Assembly: GCF_000007705.1 (NCBI RefSeq)
Contig: NC_005085.1
Coordinates: forward strand, 558,001 to 622,000
Source: Chromobacterium violaceum ATCC 12472
GTDB lineage: Bacteria; Pseudomonadota; Gammaproteobacteria; Burkholderiales; Chromobacteriaceae
Direction of reading: 5' to 3'
DNA length: 64,000 bases
Shown here: piece after piece, positions 45,310 through 53,708 of the stretch
Numbering within the stretch: position 1 is the stretch's first letter
Layout: every line of letters begins with the position of its first letter
The notes under the pieces: generated by a model
The model's database searches: none
Told to the model about the DNA's origin: nothing
What the model saw: the letters and a program-made list of their open reading frames with translations, nothing else
Position numbers and translations under genes: made by a program

Positions 45310-46616
45310 TGCGAGAACTCCTGCAACGCACCGCGCTGTGGCTGGCGGCCATCCTGATCGTCAGCGCCGGCTTCTGGGCGCTGTCGTCGGCGACCGACGC
45401 GCTGTTGGTGCTGACCATCTCGCTGGGCGTCTGGCTGGCCTTCAACCTCTACCACATCGCGCTGATGCTGCGCTGGCTGCGCCATCCGGTGCCCGAGCGG
45501 GTGCCGGACGGCTTCGGCGTCTGGCACTCGGTGTTCATGACCTTGTACCGTACCATGCGCAACCAGAGCCAGAGCAAGAAGAAGCTGACCCACGCGCTAG
45601 AGCGCTTCATCAACGCCGGCGAGGCGATGCCGGACGGCGTGGTGGTGCTGGACGAGCATGACCGCATCGAATGGGTGAACCCGATGGCGGTCGAGCATCT
45701 GGGCCTGGACCGCAAGCGCGATGTCGGCAACCAGATCCTCAACCTGATTCGCCAGCCGGCCTTCCACACCTATATGAAGAACGCCAGCTTCAGCCAGCCG
45801 CTGACGCTGAGCTTCAGCCAGCCGCGCGAACTGGTGATCTCGCTGCAGCTGGTGCCCTTCGACTCCACGCGCAAGCTGCTGCTGACCCGCGACATCACCC
45901 AGCTGGAGCGGGTGCAGACCGTGCACCGCGACTTCGTCGCCAACGTGTCGCACGAATTGCGCACGCCGCTGACCGTGGTCGGCGGCTTTCTGGAGACGCT
46001 GTCGGACATGCCCGAGGTGGACGAGCGCACGCTGCGCCAGTTCCTGCCGATGATGATGGAGCAGTCGCGGCGGATGCAGAGCCTGGTCGAGGATCTGTTG
46101 ACGCTGTCGCGGCTGGAGAACAGCCCCAAGGCGGTCAATTCCGAGTTGGTGGACATGCGGGTGATGCTGGACACGCTGATGGTGGAGGCCGAGGGCCTGT
46201 CCCAGGGCCGGCACCAGGTCAAGCTGGCGCGCTGCTGCGACGCCGGGCTGTGGGGCAGCGGCCAGGAGCTGCACTCCGCGTTCGGCAACCTGGTGTCCAA
46301 CGCGGTGCGCTATACGCCGGAGGGCGGCAGCATCACGCTGTCCTGGCAGGAGGAGGGCGAGCAGCTGCGCTTCTCCGTCGCCGACACCGGCATCGGCATT
46401 CCGCGCGAGCACATTCCTCGGCTGACCGAACGCTTCTACCGCGTCGACCGCGGCCGCTCCCGCGGCAGCGGCGGCACCGGGCTGGGACTGGCCATCGTCA
46501 AGCACGTGCTGGCGCGCCACCATGCCAGGCTGGAAATCAAGAGCGAGCCGGACAAGGGCAGCACCTTCAGCGTGGTGTTCCCGCGCGAGCGCCGCAACGA
46601 CAGCCAGGCCGCCTGA
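45309..46616 (+). CDS. phoR: Phosphate regulon sensor kinase PhoR
   Basis: Membrane histidine kinase of 435 residues. It has two N-terminal helices (about 10-50) without a large periplasmic domain, a PhoR-type linker, a PAS domain (about 95-195; GVVVLDEHDRIEWVNPMA), the HisKA box NVSHELRTPLTVVGG with H215 and an ATPase domain with NLVSNAVRYTP, DTGIGIP and GTGLGLAIVKH. The ATG overlaps the TAA of phoB. The lack of a periplasmic sensor fits signalling through the Pst/PhoU system, whose genes are not in this window. Confidence 0.95.
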   Translation: MRELLQRTALWLAAILIVSAGFWALSSATDALLVLTISLGVWLAFNLYHIALMLRWLRHPVPERVPDGFGVWHSVFMTLYRTMRNQSQSKKKLTHALERFINAGEAMPDGVVVLDEHDRIEWVNPMAVEHLGLDRKRDVGNQILNLIRQPAFHTYMKNASFSQPLTLSFSQPRELVISLQLVPFDSTRKLLLTRDITQLERVQTVHRDFVANVSHELRTPLTVVGGFLETLSDMPEVDERTLRQFLPMMMEQSRRMQSLVEDLLTLSRLENSPKAVNSELVDMRVMLDTLMVEAEGLSQGRHQVKLARCCDAGLWGSGQELHSAFGNLVSNAVRYTPEGGSITLSWQEEGEQLRFSVADTGIGIPREHIPRLTERFYRVDRGRSRGSGGTGLGLAIVKHVLARHHARLEIKSEPDKGSTFSVVFPRERRNDSQAA

Positions 46617-46710
46617 GCCAGCGCAAAGCGCCGCGTCTATCCCCTTGGCGCGGCGGCCCCGTCGGGGTAGGATGGATTCTTTACTTCAAGCAATATCCGG
46701 ACGCCTCACC

Positions 46711-47772
46711 ATGAACCGTTTGCAAGCCATCCGTCCCTTCGGCCAGCGCATCTGGCTGGACAACCTGTCCCGTGAACTGATCGCCTCCGGCGAGCTGGCC
46801 CGCCTGCTGGCCGACGACGGCATTGCCGGCGTGACCTCCAATCCGGCCATCTTCTATAAGGCGATCAGCTCCGACGCCAGCTACCAGGGCGAATTGGCCG
46901 TGCTGAAGCAAGACGCTTCGCTGTCCGCCGAGGCGCGTTACGAGAAGCTGGTGGTGGCGGACATCCAGGCCGCCTGCGACCTGTTGCTGCCGCAGTACGA
47001 AGCCAGCCAGGGCAACGACGGCTACGTCAGCCTGGAGGTGTCGCCGGAACTGTCGCGCGACGAGGCCGGCACCCTGGCCGCCGCCCGCCGGCTGTGGGCC
47101 GAGATCGGCCGCGCCAACGCGATGATCAAGATCCCCGCCACCGCCGAAGGCATCCGCGCCTTCCAGGCGCTGACCCGCGAAGGCGTCAACGTCAACATCA
47201 CGCTGCTGTTCTCGCTGCCGCAAGTGGAGGCGGTGTGGGATGCCTACATTGCCGGCCTGTCCGCGCGCCTGGCCGACGGCCAGCCGGTGGCCGGCGTCAA
47301 GGCGGTGGCCAGCTTCTTCCTGTCGCGAGTAGACAGCCTGCTGGATCCGCAAGTGGCCGAGCCGCACCAGGGCAAGGTGGCGATCGCGCTGTCCAAAGCC
47401 GCTTACGCGCGCTATCAGGAGCGCTTCCATGGCGAGGCGTTCGCCAAGCTGCGCGCCGCCGGCGCCCGTCCGCAGTTCCTGCTGTGGGCGTCCACCGGCA
47501 CCAAGAACCCGGCTTACCGCGACGTGCTGTACGTGGAGAGCCTGATCGGCGACGAAACCGTCAACACCGTGCCGGACGCGACCATGGCCGCCTTCCGCGA
47601 TCATGGCGAGGCCGCGCTGACGCTGCCTGTGGACATGGACGCGGCCCAGGCGCTGCTGGCCGAAGTGGAGGCCACCGGCATCGACCTGGCCGCCGCCGGC
47701 GAGAAACTGCAGCAGGACGGCCTGAAACTGTTCGAAGACGCTTTCGCCCAGCTGTTGAAGCTGACCGCCTGA
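46711..47772 (+). CDS. tal: Transaldolase
   Basis: Non-oxidative pentose phosphate enzyme that transfers a dihydroxyacetone unit between sugar phosphates. At 353 residues it belongs to the larger transaldolase class found in cyanobacteria, actinobacteria and betaproteobacteria. Motifs: GVTSNPAIFYKAI, VSLEVSPELSRD, catalytic Schiff-base lysine K140 in NAMIKIPAT and FLLWASTGTKNPAYRD. The ATG at 46711 gives the normal N-terminus MNRLQAIRPFGQRIWLDN. Single gene with a terminator. Confidence 0.95.
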   Translation: MNRLQAIRPFGQRIWLDNLSRELIASGELARLLADDGIAGVTSNPAIFYKAISSDASYQGELAVLKQDASLSAEARYEKLVVADIQAACDLLLPQYEASQGNDGYVSLEVSPELSRDEAGTLAAARRLWAEIGRANAMIKIPATAEGIRAFQALTREGVNVNITLLFSLPQVEAVWDAYIAGLSARLADGQPVAGVKAVASFFLSRVDSLLDPQVAEPHQGKVAIALSKAAYARYQERFHGEAFAKLRAAGARPQFLLWASTGTKNPAYRDVLYVESLIGDETVNTVPDATMAAFRDHGEAALTLPVDMDAAQALLAEVEATGIDLAAAGEKLQQDGLKLFEDAFAQLLKLTA

Positions 47773-47797
47773 GCGCGGCCGGCTCTGGGACATGGCG

Positions 47798-47830
47798 ACG
47801 GGTTGCCGGCGGAAGCGGGCAACCCGTTTT
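47798..47830 (+). terminator. Intrinsic terminator after transaldolase
   Basis: ACGGGTTGCC-N10-GGCAACCCGT followed by TTT, between the convergent tal and hemerythrin genes. Confidence 0.78.
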
Positions 47831-47846
47831 GCTTGCCGGGCGGGGC

Positions 47847-48377
47847 TCAGGCGTCCTGGCGGCGCCGGGCCATGTTGGCGCCTGCCTGGCGCAGCTCTTC
47901 CGGGCTCAGCGCGCTGGCGGCGGTGGGGAACAGCCAGGCCTCTTCGGCGGCCGCGTGCTCGCGGTACTGGCGGGCGAACTCCTGCAGCTCGTTGCGGCTG
48001 ATCTGCTTGATGCGGCCGTCGCGCAGCGCGACCAGATCGTCGCGGATGGCGTTCCAGCAGGAGTGCAGGTAGCCATGTTCGGCCGACAGCTGCTCCAGCC
48101 GGGAAGAGGCGGTGGGGACGCGTTCATCGATCAGCGGGAACAGTTCCTCTTCCTCATCCGTATGATGGGCGGGGCCGGCGACGTCGAAGTAGCGCACTAC
48201 GTCGTCTATGGTATTGCGCGCCGCCTCGTCGACGCCGTGCTCCTCGATGTAGGGGGGCAGCTTGTCCAGCTGATCGCAAAAGCGGCGGATCTTGTCGTGA
48301 CAGGCCTGCAGCATTTCCAGCGGTTGTTCGAAGCTGGGCGCGGCGCCGGCTTTGCCCAGGGTGTCGAGTGTGAGCAT
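47847..48377 (-). CDS. Hemerythrin-like HHE-domain protein
   Basis: A 176-residue all-helical protein expected to bind a di-iron centre and sense or bind oxygen or nitric oxide. Metal-ligand candidates are H27 (ACHDKIRRF), the pair in PAHHTDEEEELFP, EHGYLHS and HAAAEEAWLFP, following the H...HxxxE...H...HxxxE pattern. The ATG at 48377 has GGAGA upstream; an upstream start in the same frame lacks support. It is divergent from the GNAT-AmpD fusion. Physiological role unknown. Confidence 0.88.
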   Translation of the reverse strand: MLTLDTLGKAGAAPSFEQPLEMLQACHDKIRRFCDQLDKLPPYIEEHGVDEAARNTIDDVVRYFDVAGPAHHTDEEEELFPLIDERVPTASSRLEQLSAEHGYLHSCWNAIRDDLVALRDGRIKQISRNELQEFARQYREHAAAEEAWLFPTAASALSPEELRQAGANMARRRQDA

Positions 48378-48571
48378 GAAGATGGTCTCCTGCGTGGGTT
48401 CTGGCATGATTGTGTCGCCATGCCAGGGCCGTGGACATGATGCGCCTCAAGCGGACAGCGGCGCTTCCGCCTGCGCGACGCGCGGCGCAAGTTCTTGATA
48501 CCGCTTTGCGCGATGGAACACAAGCCGGAATTGTACGAGATGATCCGACCGGAAGATGACGGGGAGATGAA

Positions 48572-49591
48572 ATGGAAGTGCCGTTTGAAGTGAGGGAGCT
48601 GGCGCGGGACGACGCCGCGCTGACGCGGCGGGCCCTGCGGCTGCAGCTGGACGCGCACCGGCTGGAGGTGGAGTGGCTGAATTATCCGAAGCTGCCGGTG
48701 ATGTGGCCTGATCTTGCGGCGTTGCGTTCTTGTCGGGACCGGATACTGGCCGCCTTCGAAAGGGATGAGCTGCGCGGCCTGCTGGTGACCTCCCGCCGTT
48801 CCGACGGCGGCATGCACATCGAACGCACGGTGGTGGATCCGGCGCATCTGCAGCAGGGCTGGGGCTACCGCTTGCTGAACCGCGCGCTGCAGGGCGAGGA
48901 CAGCGTCAGCGTGGACACCGCCGAGGTCAACCGGGCGGCGATCGCGCTGTACCACAAGGCCGGCTTCGTGCTGGAGCAGCGCTGGAACACCACCGACGGC
49001 CTGGCCTTGTGGCGGCTGGTTTATCGTCCGGCCGCGCCGCCGGCTTTGACCCTTGGCGCCGACGGCTGGGTGCAGGGCGCGCGGCAGCTGCCGTCGCCCA
49101 ACTGCGACGAGCGCAGCCCAGGCTGCGCGCCGGAGCTGCTGGTGATCCATAACATCAGCCTGCCGCCTTACCGTTACGGCGGCGCGGGCGTAGAGCAGCT
49201 GTTTTCCAACCAGCTGGACCCCGATGAGCACCCCTATTACAAGGGGATACAGCAATTGCGGGTGTCGTCGCACTTCTTCATCCGCCGCGATGGCCAGTTG
49301 CTGCAGTTCGTGCCGGTGGGCAAACGCGCCTGGCACGCCGGGGTGTCCAACTGGCGGGGGCGCGAGAAGTGCAATGATTTTTCCATCGGCGTGGAGATGG
49401 AGGGCTGCGACTTCGAGCCGTTTAGCGAGGCGCAGTACCGGACGCTGGCGGCATTGTCGCGCGAACTGCGCCGCGCGCTGCCCTTGTCCGCGATCGCCGG
49501 CCACGAGCACATCGCGCCGGGGCGCAAGACCGATCCCGGTCCCTGGTTCGACTGGCGGCGCGCCCAGGCCGACAGCGGCCTGGGCTTCTGA
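48572..49591 (+). CDS. GNAT acetyltransferase fused to AmpD-type N-acetylmuramyl-L-alanine amidase
   Basis: A 339-residue two-domain protein. Residues about 6-150 form a GNAT fold with cofactor loop DPAHLQQGWGYRLLNRAL (about 88-105) and motif B AEVNRAAIALYHKAGF (about 117-132). Residues about 158-335 match AmpD, the cytosolic amidase that cuts stem peptides from anhydro-muropeptides: DGWVQGARQLPSPNCDER, VIHNISLPP, KRAWHAGVSNWRGREKCNDFSIG and GHEHIAPGRKTDPGPWFDW. The zinc ligands H193, H311 and D321 have nearly the same spacing as E. coli H34, H154 and D164. The ATG has GGGGAGATG upstream and no internal stop separates the domains. The acetyl acceptor is unknown. Confidence 0.92.
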   Translation: MEVPFEVRELARDDAALTRRALRLQLDAHRLEVEWLNYPKLPVMWPDLAALRSCRDRILAAFERDELRGLLVTSRRSDGGMHIERTVVDPAHLQQGWGYRLLNRALQGEDSVSVDTAEVNRAAIALYHKAGFVLEQRWNTTDGLALWRLVYRPAAPPALTLGADGWVQGARQLPSPNCDERSPGCAPELLVIHNISLPPYRYGGAGVEQLFSNQLDPDEHPYYKGIQQLRVSSHFFIRRDGQLLQFVPVGKRAWHAGVSNWRGREKCNDFSIGVEMEGCDFEPFSEAQYRTLAALSRELRRALPLSAIAGHEHIAPGRKTDPGPWFDWRRAQADSGLGF

Positions 49592-49595
49592 GCGG

Positions 49596-50051
49596 CTATT
49601 TCAGCTTCAGGTAGGGGCGGGGATGATCGCCGAAGGACAGTTCTTCGCCCGGCAGCGCGAACAGCGCGTAGCTGAAGCCCAGGTAGAACGCCGCCTCGTC
49701 GCTGAGCCGCGAGATCGCGTCCAGATTGCCCAGCAGTTCGCGGAACGGCAGGTCGACCCGGGTTTCGCCGCCGGCGACGAAACCGACGCTGCGGTCGAAC
49801 ACCACGTGCTGCGGCCGGAAATCGCCGCAGACGGCGACATCCGAGAAATCGTACTGCGCCAGCAGGGCGGGGCGCCTGCGCGCCACCTTGCCGGCCACCA
49901 CCCCGGCCAGCAGGATCTCGTCCCGCGGCAGGCCCTGCAGGCATTGCAAGCGGATTACCCGGTCCAGCGGGACGAGATAAGTCTTGGCGGTGTTGACCAG
50001 CCGTATCGTGATCGCGTCGGCGTCGATGTCTTCGATGGTGAGGGCGCTCAC
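49596..50051 (-). CDS. Conserved-looking 151-residue protein of unknown function
   Basis: Last gene of a four-gene overlapping operon. Its GTG overlaps the TGA of the chorismate-enzyme gene (GTGA), which fixes the start. The protein begins with SALTIEDIDADAITIRLVNT, has a strand-rich middle (FSDVAVCGDFRPQHVVFDRS) and a hydrophobic segment AAFYLGFSYALFALPGEEL near the C-terminus. No family was recognised. Coupling to the PhzE-like enzyme suggests it acts in the same pathway, perhaps as a subunit or next enzyme, but this is inference. Confidence 0.75.
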   Translation of the reverse strand: MSALTIEDIDADAITIRLVNTAKTYLVPLDRVIRLQCLQGLPRDEILLAGVVAGKVARRRPALLAQYDFSDVAVCGDFRPQHVVFDRSVGFVAGGETRVDLPFRELLGNLDAISRLSDEAAFYLGFSYALFALPGEELSFGDHPRPYLKLK

Positions 50052-51376
50052 AATACACCCAGGATCAGCGAAGCCTTGGCTTCCAGTTCGCTCTGCTCCA
50101 ACTGCGGGCTGGAGCGCGCGCTCAGCGTGCTGCCCACCCGGGTGGTCGCCATGCCGTCCGCCAGCAGCGCGGTGCGGATCATGGTGCCCAGCTCCACCTC
50201 GTTGGCGCACAGGTAGCCGAAGGCTCCGGCGTACCAGCGGCGGCTTTCGTGTTCGGCGAGCAGCCGTGCGGCGGCGTCGACGGGCGTGCCGACGACAGTG
50301 GCGGGCCACAAGTGGTCGCAGATCGCGTCGGCCAGGGTCTTTCCGGGCTTCAGCCTCGCGCTGACGCTGGCCGAGGTGTGGAACACGTTGGCGAAGCGCT
50401 CTACCTCCCGTTCGATGTCGACGCGGATGTCCTCGCAGCTGGCCTCCTTGGCCTGCATGTCGGCGCGCACGCATTCCTCCAGTTCGAATCTGTCCTTGTC
50501 GGACGCCAGCAATGTTGCCACCTGCGCTTCGTCTTCCGCCTCGCCGCGGCCGCGCGCGATGGTGCCGCAGATCGGACTGGTGGCAAGCCGGCCGCCGCGC
50601 AGGCGCAGGAACATCGCCGGCGAGGAGCCGGCCAGCTGGAAGTCGCCGCCGTCGAAGTACAGGTTGTAGGGGGCGGGATTGCGCGCCAGCAGATCCTGGT
50701 GGATCCGGTAGGCGTCGCGCGCGCAGGGGCGTTGGATCGCGAAGCTGGGGTTGACCGAACGCAGCGCGCCGTCCGCGATGCGCCGGGAGGCGATGGCGTA
50801 CATCCGCTCGTAGGGCAGGCCGCGGCCGGCGGCGAAGTCGTCGGCGCCCAGCATCGGACCCAGCGCCAGCGGCCAGCTTTCGCCGCCCGCGTCGGCCGGG
50901 TCCAGCAGGCAGTCTACGGCTTCGCCATCGACGATCAGCCGCTCGGGCACATGGAATACGCCCAGCAGGCCGGCGTTGAGTCCCAGCTTGGCGTGGAGCA
51001 GTTCATAGCAGAAGAAGCCGTACAGGCCGAAGCGCGGGTCCGCGTCGAAGCGGGCCGGCAAATCCAGCAGCTGTTGCAGCCGCTCGGCCAGCGGCGCGTC
51101 GGGATCCAGCGGGAGCCGGAACGCGCCGGGCGCGGCGGGGTCGGGGCTCAGGCCCAGCAGCGGCGCCAGCGTCTCGGCGATGCGGACGCCGTTGCGGCTG
51201 CGCGGCAGCAGCGCGATGCGGTCGGCGAAGAACAGCGCGCTGAGCGCGGCGCGTTCGACTGCGCGCTCATGCAGCGCGTACTTGCCGCTGTAATCGTAAT
51301 TGCAGCGCAGCGCGAACAGCGGCGTTTGGCGGCCATCGGCCGGCGCGGGGACGGAGTGCAGTCGGATCTTATTCAT
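50048..51376 (-). CDS. Chorismate-binding enzyme, PhzE/ADIC-synthase-like, no glutaminase domain
   Basis: A 442-residue member of the anthranilate/aminodeoxychorismate/isochorismate synthase family. The C-terminal catalytic domain shows SPICGTIARGRG, LASDKDRFELEECVRAD, ATVVGTPVDAAARLLAEHE, AGAFGYL and VGSTLSARSSPQLEQSELEAKA. The VGSTL...S-P..E..E..KA ending and TVVGTP resemble PhzE-type 2-amino-2-deoxyisochorismate synthases more than TrpE or PabB. No TrpG-like domain is fused or adjacent. The ATG at 51376 overlaps the transporter stop (ATGA); the gene after it also overlaps. Product identity is uncertain. Confidence 0.8.
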   Translation of the reverse strand: MNKIRLHSVPAPADGRQTPLFALRCNYDYSGKYALHERAVERAALSALFFADRIALLPRSRNGVRIAETLAPLLGLSPDPAAPGAFRLPLDPDAPLAERLQQLLDLPARFDADPRFGLYGFFCYELLHAKLGLNAGLLGVFHVPERLIVDGEAVDCLLDPADAGGESWPLALGPMLGADDFAAGRGLPYERMYAIASRRIADGALRSVNPSFAIQRPCARDAYRIHQDLLARNPAPYNLYFDGGDFQLAGSSPAMFLRLRGGRLATSPICGTIARGRGEAEDEAQVATLLASDKDRFELEECVRADMQAKEASCEDIRVDIEREVERFANVFHTSASVSARLKPGKTLADAICDHLWPATVVGTPVDAAARLLAEHESRRWYAGAFGYLCANEVELGTMIRTALLADGMATTRVGSTLSARSSPQLEQSELEAKASLILGVL

Positions 51377-52116
51377 ACTTGCAGATAGCGTGAGGAGAAT
51401 TTGACCTTGCGGCCGCCGGGCGCGCCCTCGCTCCAGGCCTGGTAGCGGTACAGCAGCAGCACGATGTATTGCGAGATCCAGGACAGGATCACGGTGGACG
51501 AGAACTTGAACATCAGGCTGAAGGCGAAGATCTTCAGGATGGTGGCGAAGGGAAACACGCCGTAGAAGGCGATCATGAAGCAGATGGCGGTATAGACCAC
51601 TTCGCCGATTACCGACGAGAAAATGTCGCGGATGAAATACAGCCGGCTGGACCACAGGCTCTTCAGATACAGCAGGAAGCGGGTATTGAGCTGGCTGCCG
51701 ATCAGGCAACCGATCGCGAACGAGATCGAGCCCCGCACGATGTGCTCGCTGATCAGCACGTAGCTCTGGTTCAGCGCCTCGCAGTGGCCGCGTTCGGCCA
51801 GGGGCAGCAGGCCGCAGTCGCGCTGCGACTGGCTGAGCGCGGTGAAGGACACCGCGAACAGGATCTCGGCCAGGCAGGTGGCGAACAGGATCTGGTTGGA
51901 GCGTTTCTTGCCGTATACCTCGGCGATGGGATTGAGCAGCATCAGGATGATGGGCATGGTGAAGGTGCCCAGGCTGGCCTCGGTGCCGAACACCTGAATG
52001 ACTTTATACGAGGTCAGGTTGGATGCGATCGCCGCGACCAGGATCAGAAAGGACAGCACCACGATGGGATCGATGAAGGCCAGCGCGCGGCCTGCCAGAT
52101 TCTTGAATGATTTCAT
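51373..52116 (-). CDS. VUT-family membrane transporter (YhhQ-like)
   Basis: A 247-residue inner-membrane protein with about six helices. It matches the vitamin-uptake-transporter/YhhQ pattern: LSFLILVAAIASNLTSYKVIQVFG, MPIILMLLNPIAEVYGKKRSNQIL, and RFLLYLKSLWSSRLYFIRDIFSSVIGEVVYT (in shorter pieces, the WSSRLYFIRDIFSS and GEVVYTAICF motifs). YhhQ imports queuosine precursors; whether this copy does is unknown because its operon partner makes a chorismate-derived compound. Start and stop overlap both neighbours by ATGA. Confidence 0.82.
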   Translation of the reverse strand: MKSFKNLAGRALAFIDPIVVLSFLILVAAIASNLTSYKVIQVFGTEASLGTFTMPIILMLLNPIAEVYGKKRSNQILFATCLAEILFAVSFTALSQSQRDCGLLPLAERGHCEALNQSYVLISEHIVRGSISFAIGCLIGSQLNTRFLLYLKSLWSSRLYFIRDIFSSVIGEVVYTAICFMIAFYGVFPFATILKIFAFSLMFKFSSTVILSWISQYIVLLLYRYQAWSEGAPGGRKVKFSSRYLQV

Positions 52117-52640
52117 GCGTTTTTCCGGAAAAGAATGCCGGCGACCGCGCCGATGGCGGAGCGGCCGCTGTCTTCCAGGCTCAGCGCGCCATGGTCGGGG
52201 TAGACCAGGCGGCCGCGCCGGGGATGGGCGGTTTGCAGCACCACCACCGCGCGGCGCGGGAACAGGCGCTGGCGGAACAGCGACTGGTCGACGGCCAGCG
52301 CGGAGTCGTCCAGCGACGGCTCCAGCAGGATGAACTCGTCCCAGACCGGCTGGCGGCCTTCGCTGAGCGCGTCCAGCTGGTCGAGGCCGGTGATCACCGG
52401 CGCCATCCTGGGCGTTTCGCCGCCGCCCAGATTGATGCCCAGCGCATGGCCTATCGCGTGGGCGTTGCTGAAAGTCAGCTCCCTGTCCTCGAACAGGCCG
52501 CGGTGCAGCGTGGACTGCTTGATGCCGGTGATGCGGGCCAATTCGCTGATCGACAGTTTCCTGTCCCGTATCCTGCGCAGCGCGTTGAGCTTGAATTCAT
52601 GCAATACCGAGTGGGGCTTGAGGAGATTCTTTGCCTGCAT
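52113..52640 (-). CDS. HTH transcriptional regulator, first gene of the four-gene operon
   Basis: A 175-residue protein with an N-terminal lambda-repressor/XRE-like helix-turn-helix (LSISELARITGIKQSTLHRGLF, in pieces SELARITGIKQSTLHRG) and a C-terminal region of about 100 residues (VWDEFILLEPSLDDSALAVD) that may bind a ligand or, as in LexA-like proteins, mediate dimerisation. No Ser-Lys protease pair was identified. Its stop overlaps the transporter ATG. An AT-rich 435-base region precedes it. It probably controls its own operon. Confidence 0.78.
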   Translation of the reverse strand: MQAKNLLKPHSVLHEFKLNALRRIRDRKLSISELARITGIKQSTLHRGLFEDRELTFSNAHAIGHALGINLGGGETPRMAPVITGLDQLDALSEGRQPVWDEFILLEPSLDDSALAVDQSLFRQRLFPRRAVVVLQTAHPRRGRLVYPDHGALSLEDSGRSAIGAVAGILFRKNA

Positions 52641-53075
52641 TTAGGGTTCTTTTATTGGTTCTTATTTAAATATTTTACGGTTTGACATGCGTATCCAAGA
52701 GAGAATGTCGGGCAGTGTTCAATGTTTTTTTCTGGAAAAAGGCCAGGCTGCTGTGCTAGATTTGAGTTCTTATGATCTATGTCATATGCGGATGGTTAGT
52801 TGTTGTTTTGAAAGAAATAAATCCGGATAGTCTTGAAGGTGGCTTTCAGGGTTTTTCCGGATTGGTTTCTCATGATTATTTTTGTGAAATGTCTAATTTA
52901 AAATTGTCTGGATATTTACGTTTGCCCAGATTGGTTTTTTTGATTTTATGCTTTTGAATTTGTTTTGATCAACGACGGCGTCAAAATAATTGCGGCACGC
53001 AGGGGCGACAGGGATGAAATCAGTGACGGCAGAATGGTTGCGCGGCGGTGTCGGGCCCCGCGGGAGGGAAGGCAG
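52641..53075. other. AT-rich gene-free stretch
   Basis: About 435 bases of clearly lower GC than the flanks, with many TTTT and AAAT runs. It separates the divergent HTH operon and the degenerate HD gene and should hold both promoters. A 61-codon frame at 52772-52957 has no ribosome site or protein-like composition. No repeat or RNA was recognised. Confidence 0.5.
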
Positions 53076-53642
53076 ATGAGGAGCGCATTCGTGCAAACGG
53101 CATCGGGACGCTACCTGGATGTGCAAGATCCGCAGCCGGACGATATCGACATTGCCGATATCGCCCATCACCTGGCGCATCTTTGCCGCTTCGGCGGCGC
53201 CTGCCGCCAGTATTACAGCGAAGCGGAGCATGCGGTCAGAATGGCGGAAATCCTGCCGCCGCGGCTGAAGCTGGCGGGCTTGCTGTACGGCGCGGCCAAG
53301 GCCTATGCCGGCGAGGCGGTGCGACCGGGCGGACAGGCCGGTCCCGCGCCGCAACACAGGCTGACGGCGGCGGTGGAGGCGCGCTTCGGCCTGCACCTGT
53401 CGGGCGACGACAGGGCCGAGCTGGCGATGGCCGACGCCCGCTTATTGGCGACCGAGCGGCGCGACCTGATGCCGCCCGACAATATCGAGTGGCCGATCCT
53501 GACCGGCGTGCAGCCGCTGGCGGAGCGGATCTGGCCGATGACCATCGCCCAGGCGCTGGCCAGCTTCTGCGCGGTGTACGAGCAATGTCGGGCCTGGTCA
53601 TCGTCGGCGCAGATACGGCTGCGGCAGCCTTCGGTGCGCTGA
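53076..53642 (+). CDS. HD-family phosphohydrolase homologue with lost metal-binding residues
   Basis: A 188-residue protein clearly related to the HD phosphohydrolases that begin with FVQTASGRYLDVQDPQPDD and contain DIAHHLAHLCRFGGACRQYYSEAEHAV. In family members the metal centre uses a GH in the FNGHC stretch and HD...E in LLHDAAEAY. Here these read GGAC and LLYGAAKAY, so His, the HD pair and Glu are all replaced. Later conserved parts (LLATERRDLMPP) are normal. It is probably not a metallohydrolase any more. ATG with GGGAGGGAAGG upstream. A terminator follows. Confidence 0.82.
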   Translation: MRSAFVQTASGRYLDVQDPQPDDIDIADIAHHLAHLCRFGGACRQYYSEAEHAVRMAEILPPRLKLAGLLYGAAKAYAGEAVRPGGQAGPAPQHRLTAAVEARFGLHLSGDDRAELAMADARLLATERRDLMPPDNIEWPILTGVQPLAERIWPMTIAQALASFCAVYEQCRAWSSSAQIRLRQPSVR

Positions 53643-53659
53643 GTTCGGGGAGTGCGAAA

Positions 53660-53685
53660 AAAAGCGCGCCGTTTGGCGCGCTTTT
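53660..53685. terminator. Bidirectional terminator (HD homologue / kup)
   Basis: AAAAGCGCGCC-GTTT-GGCGCGCTTTT, symmetric, between the convergent genes. Confidence 0.85.
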
Positions 53686-53708
53686 GCTTTTGGCCGCAGA
53701 GCCGGCGC

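Noticed and set aside
52772-52957. A 61-codon frame in the AT-rich spacer
   Set aside because: No ribosome site, no recognisable motif, and AT-rich DNA gives hydrophobic frames by chance.
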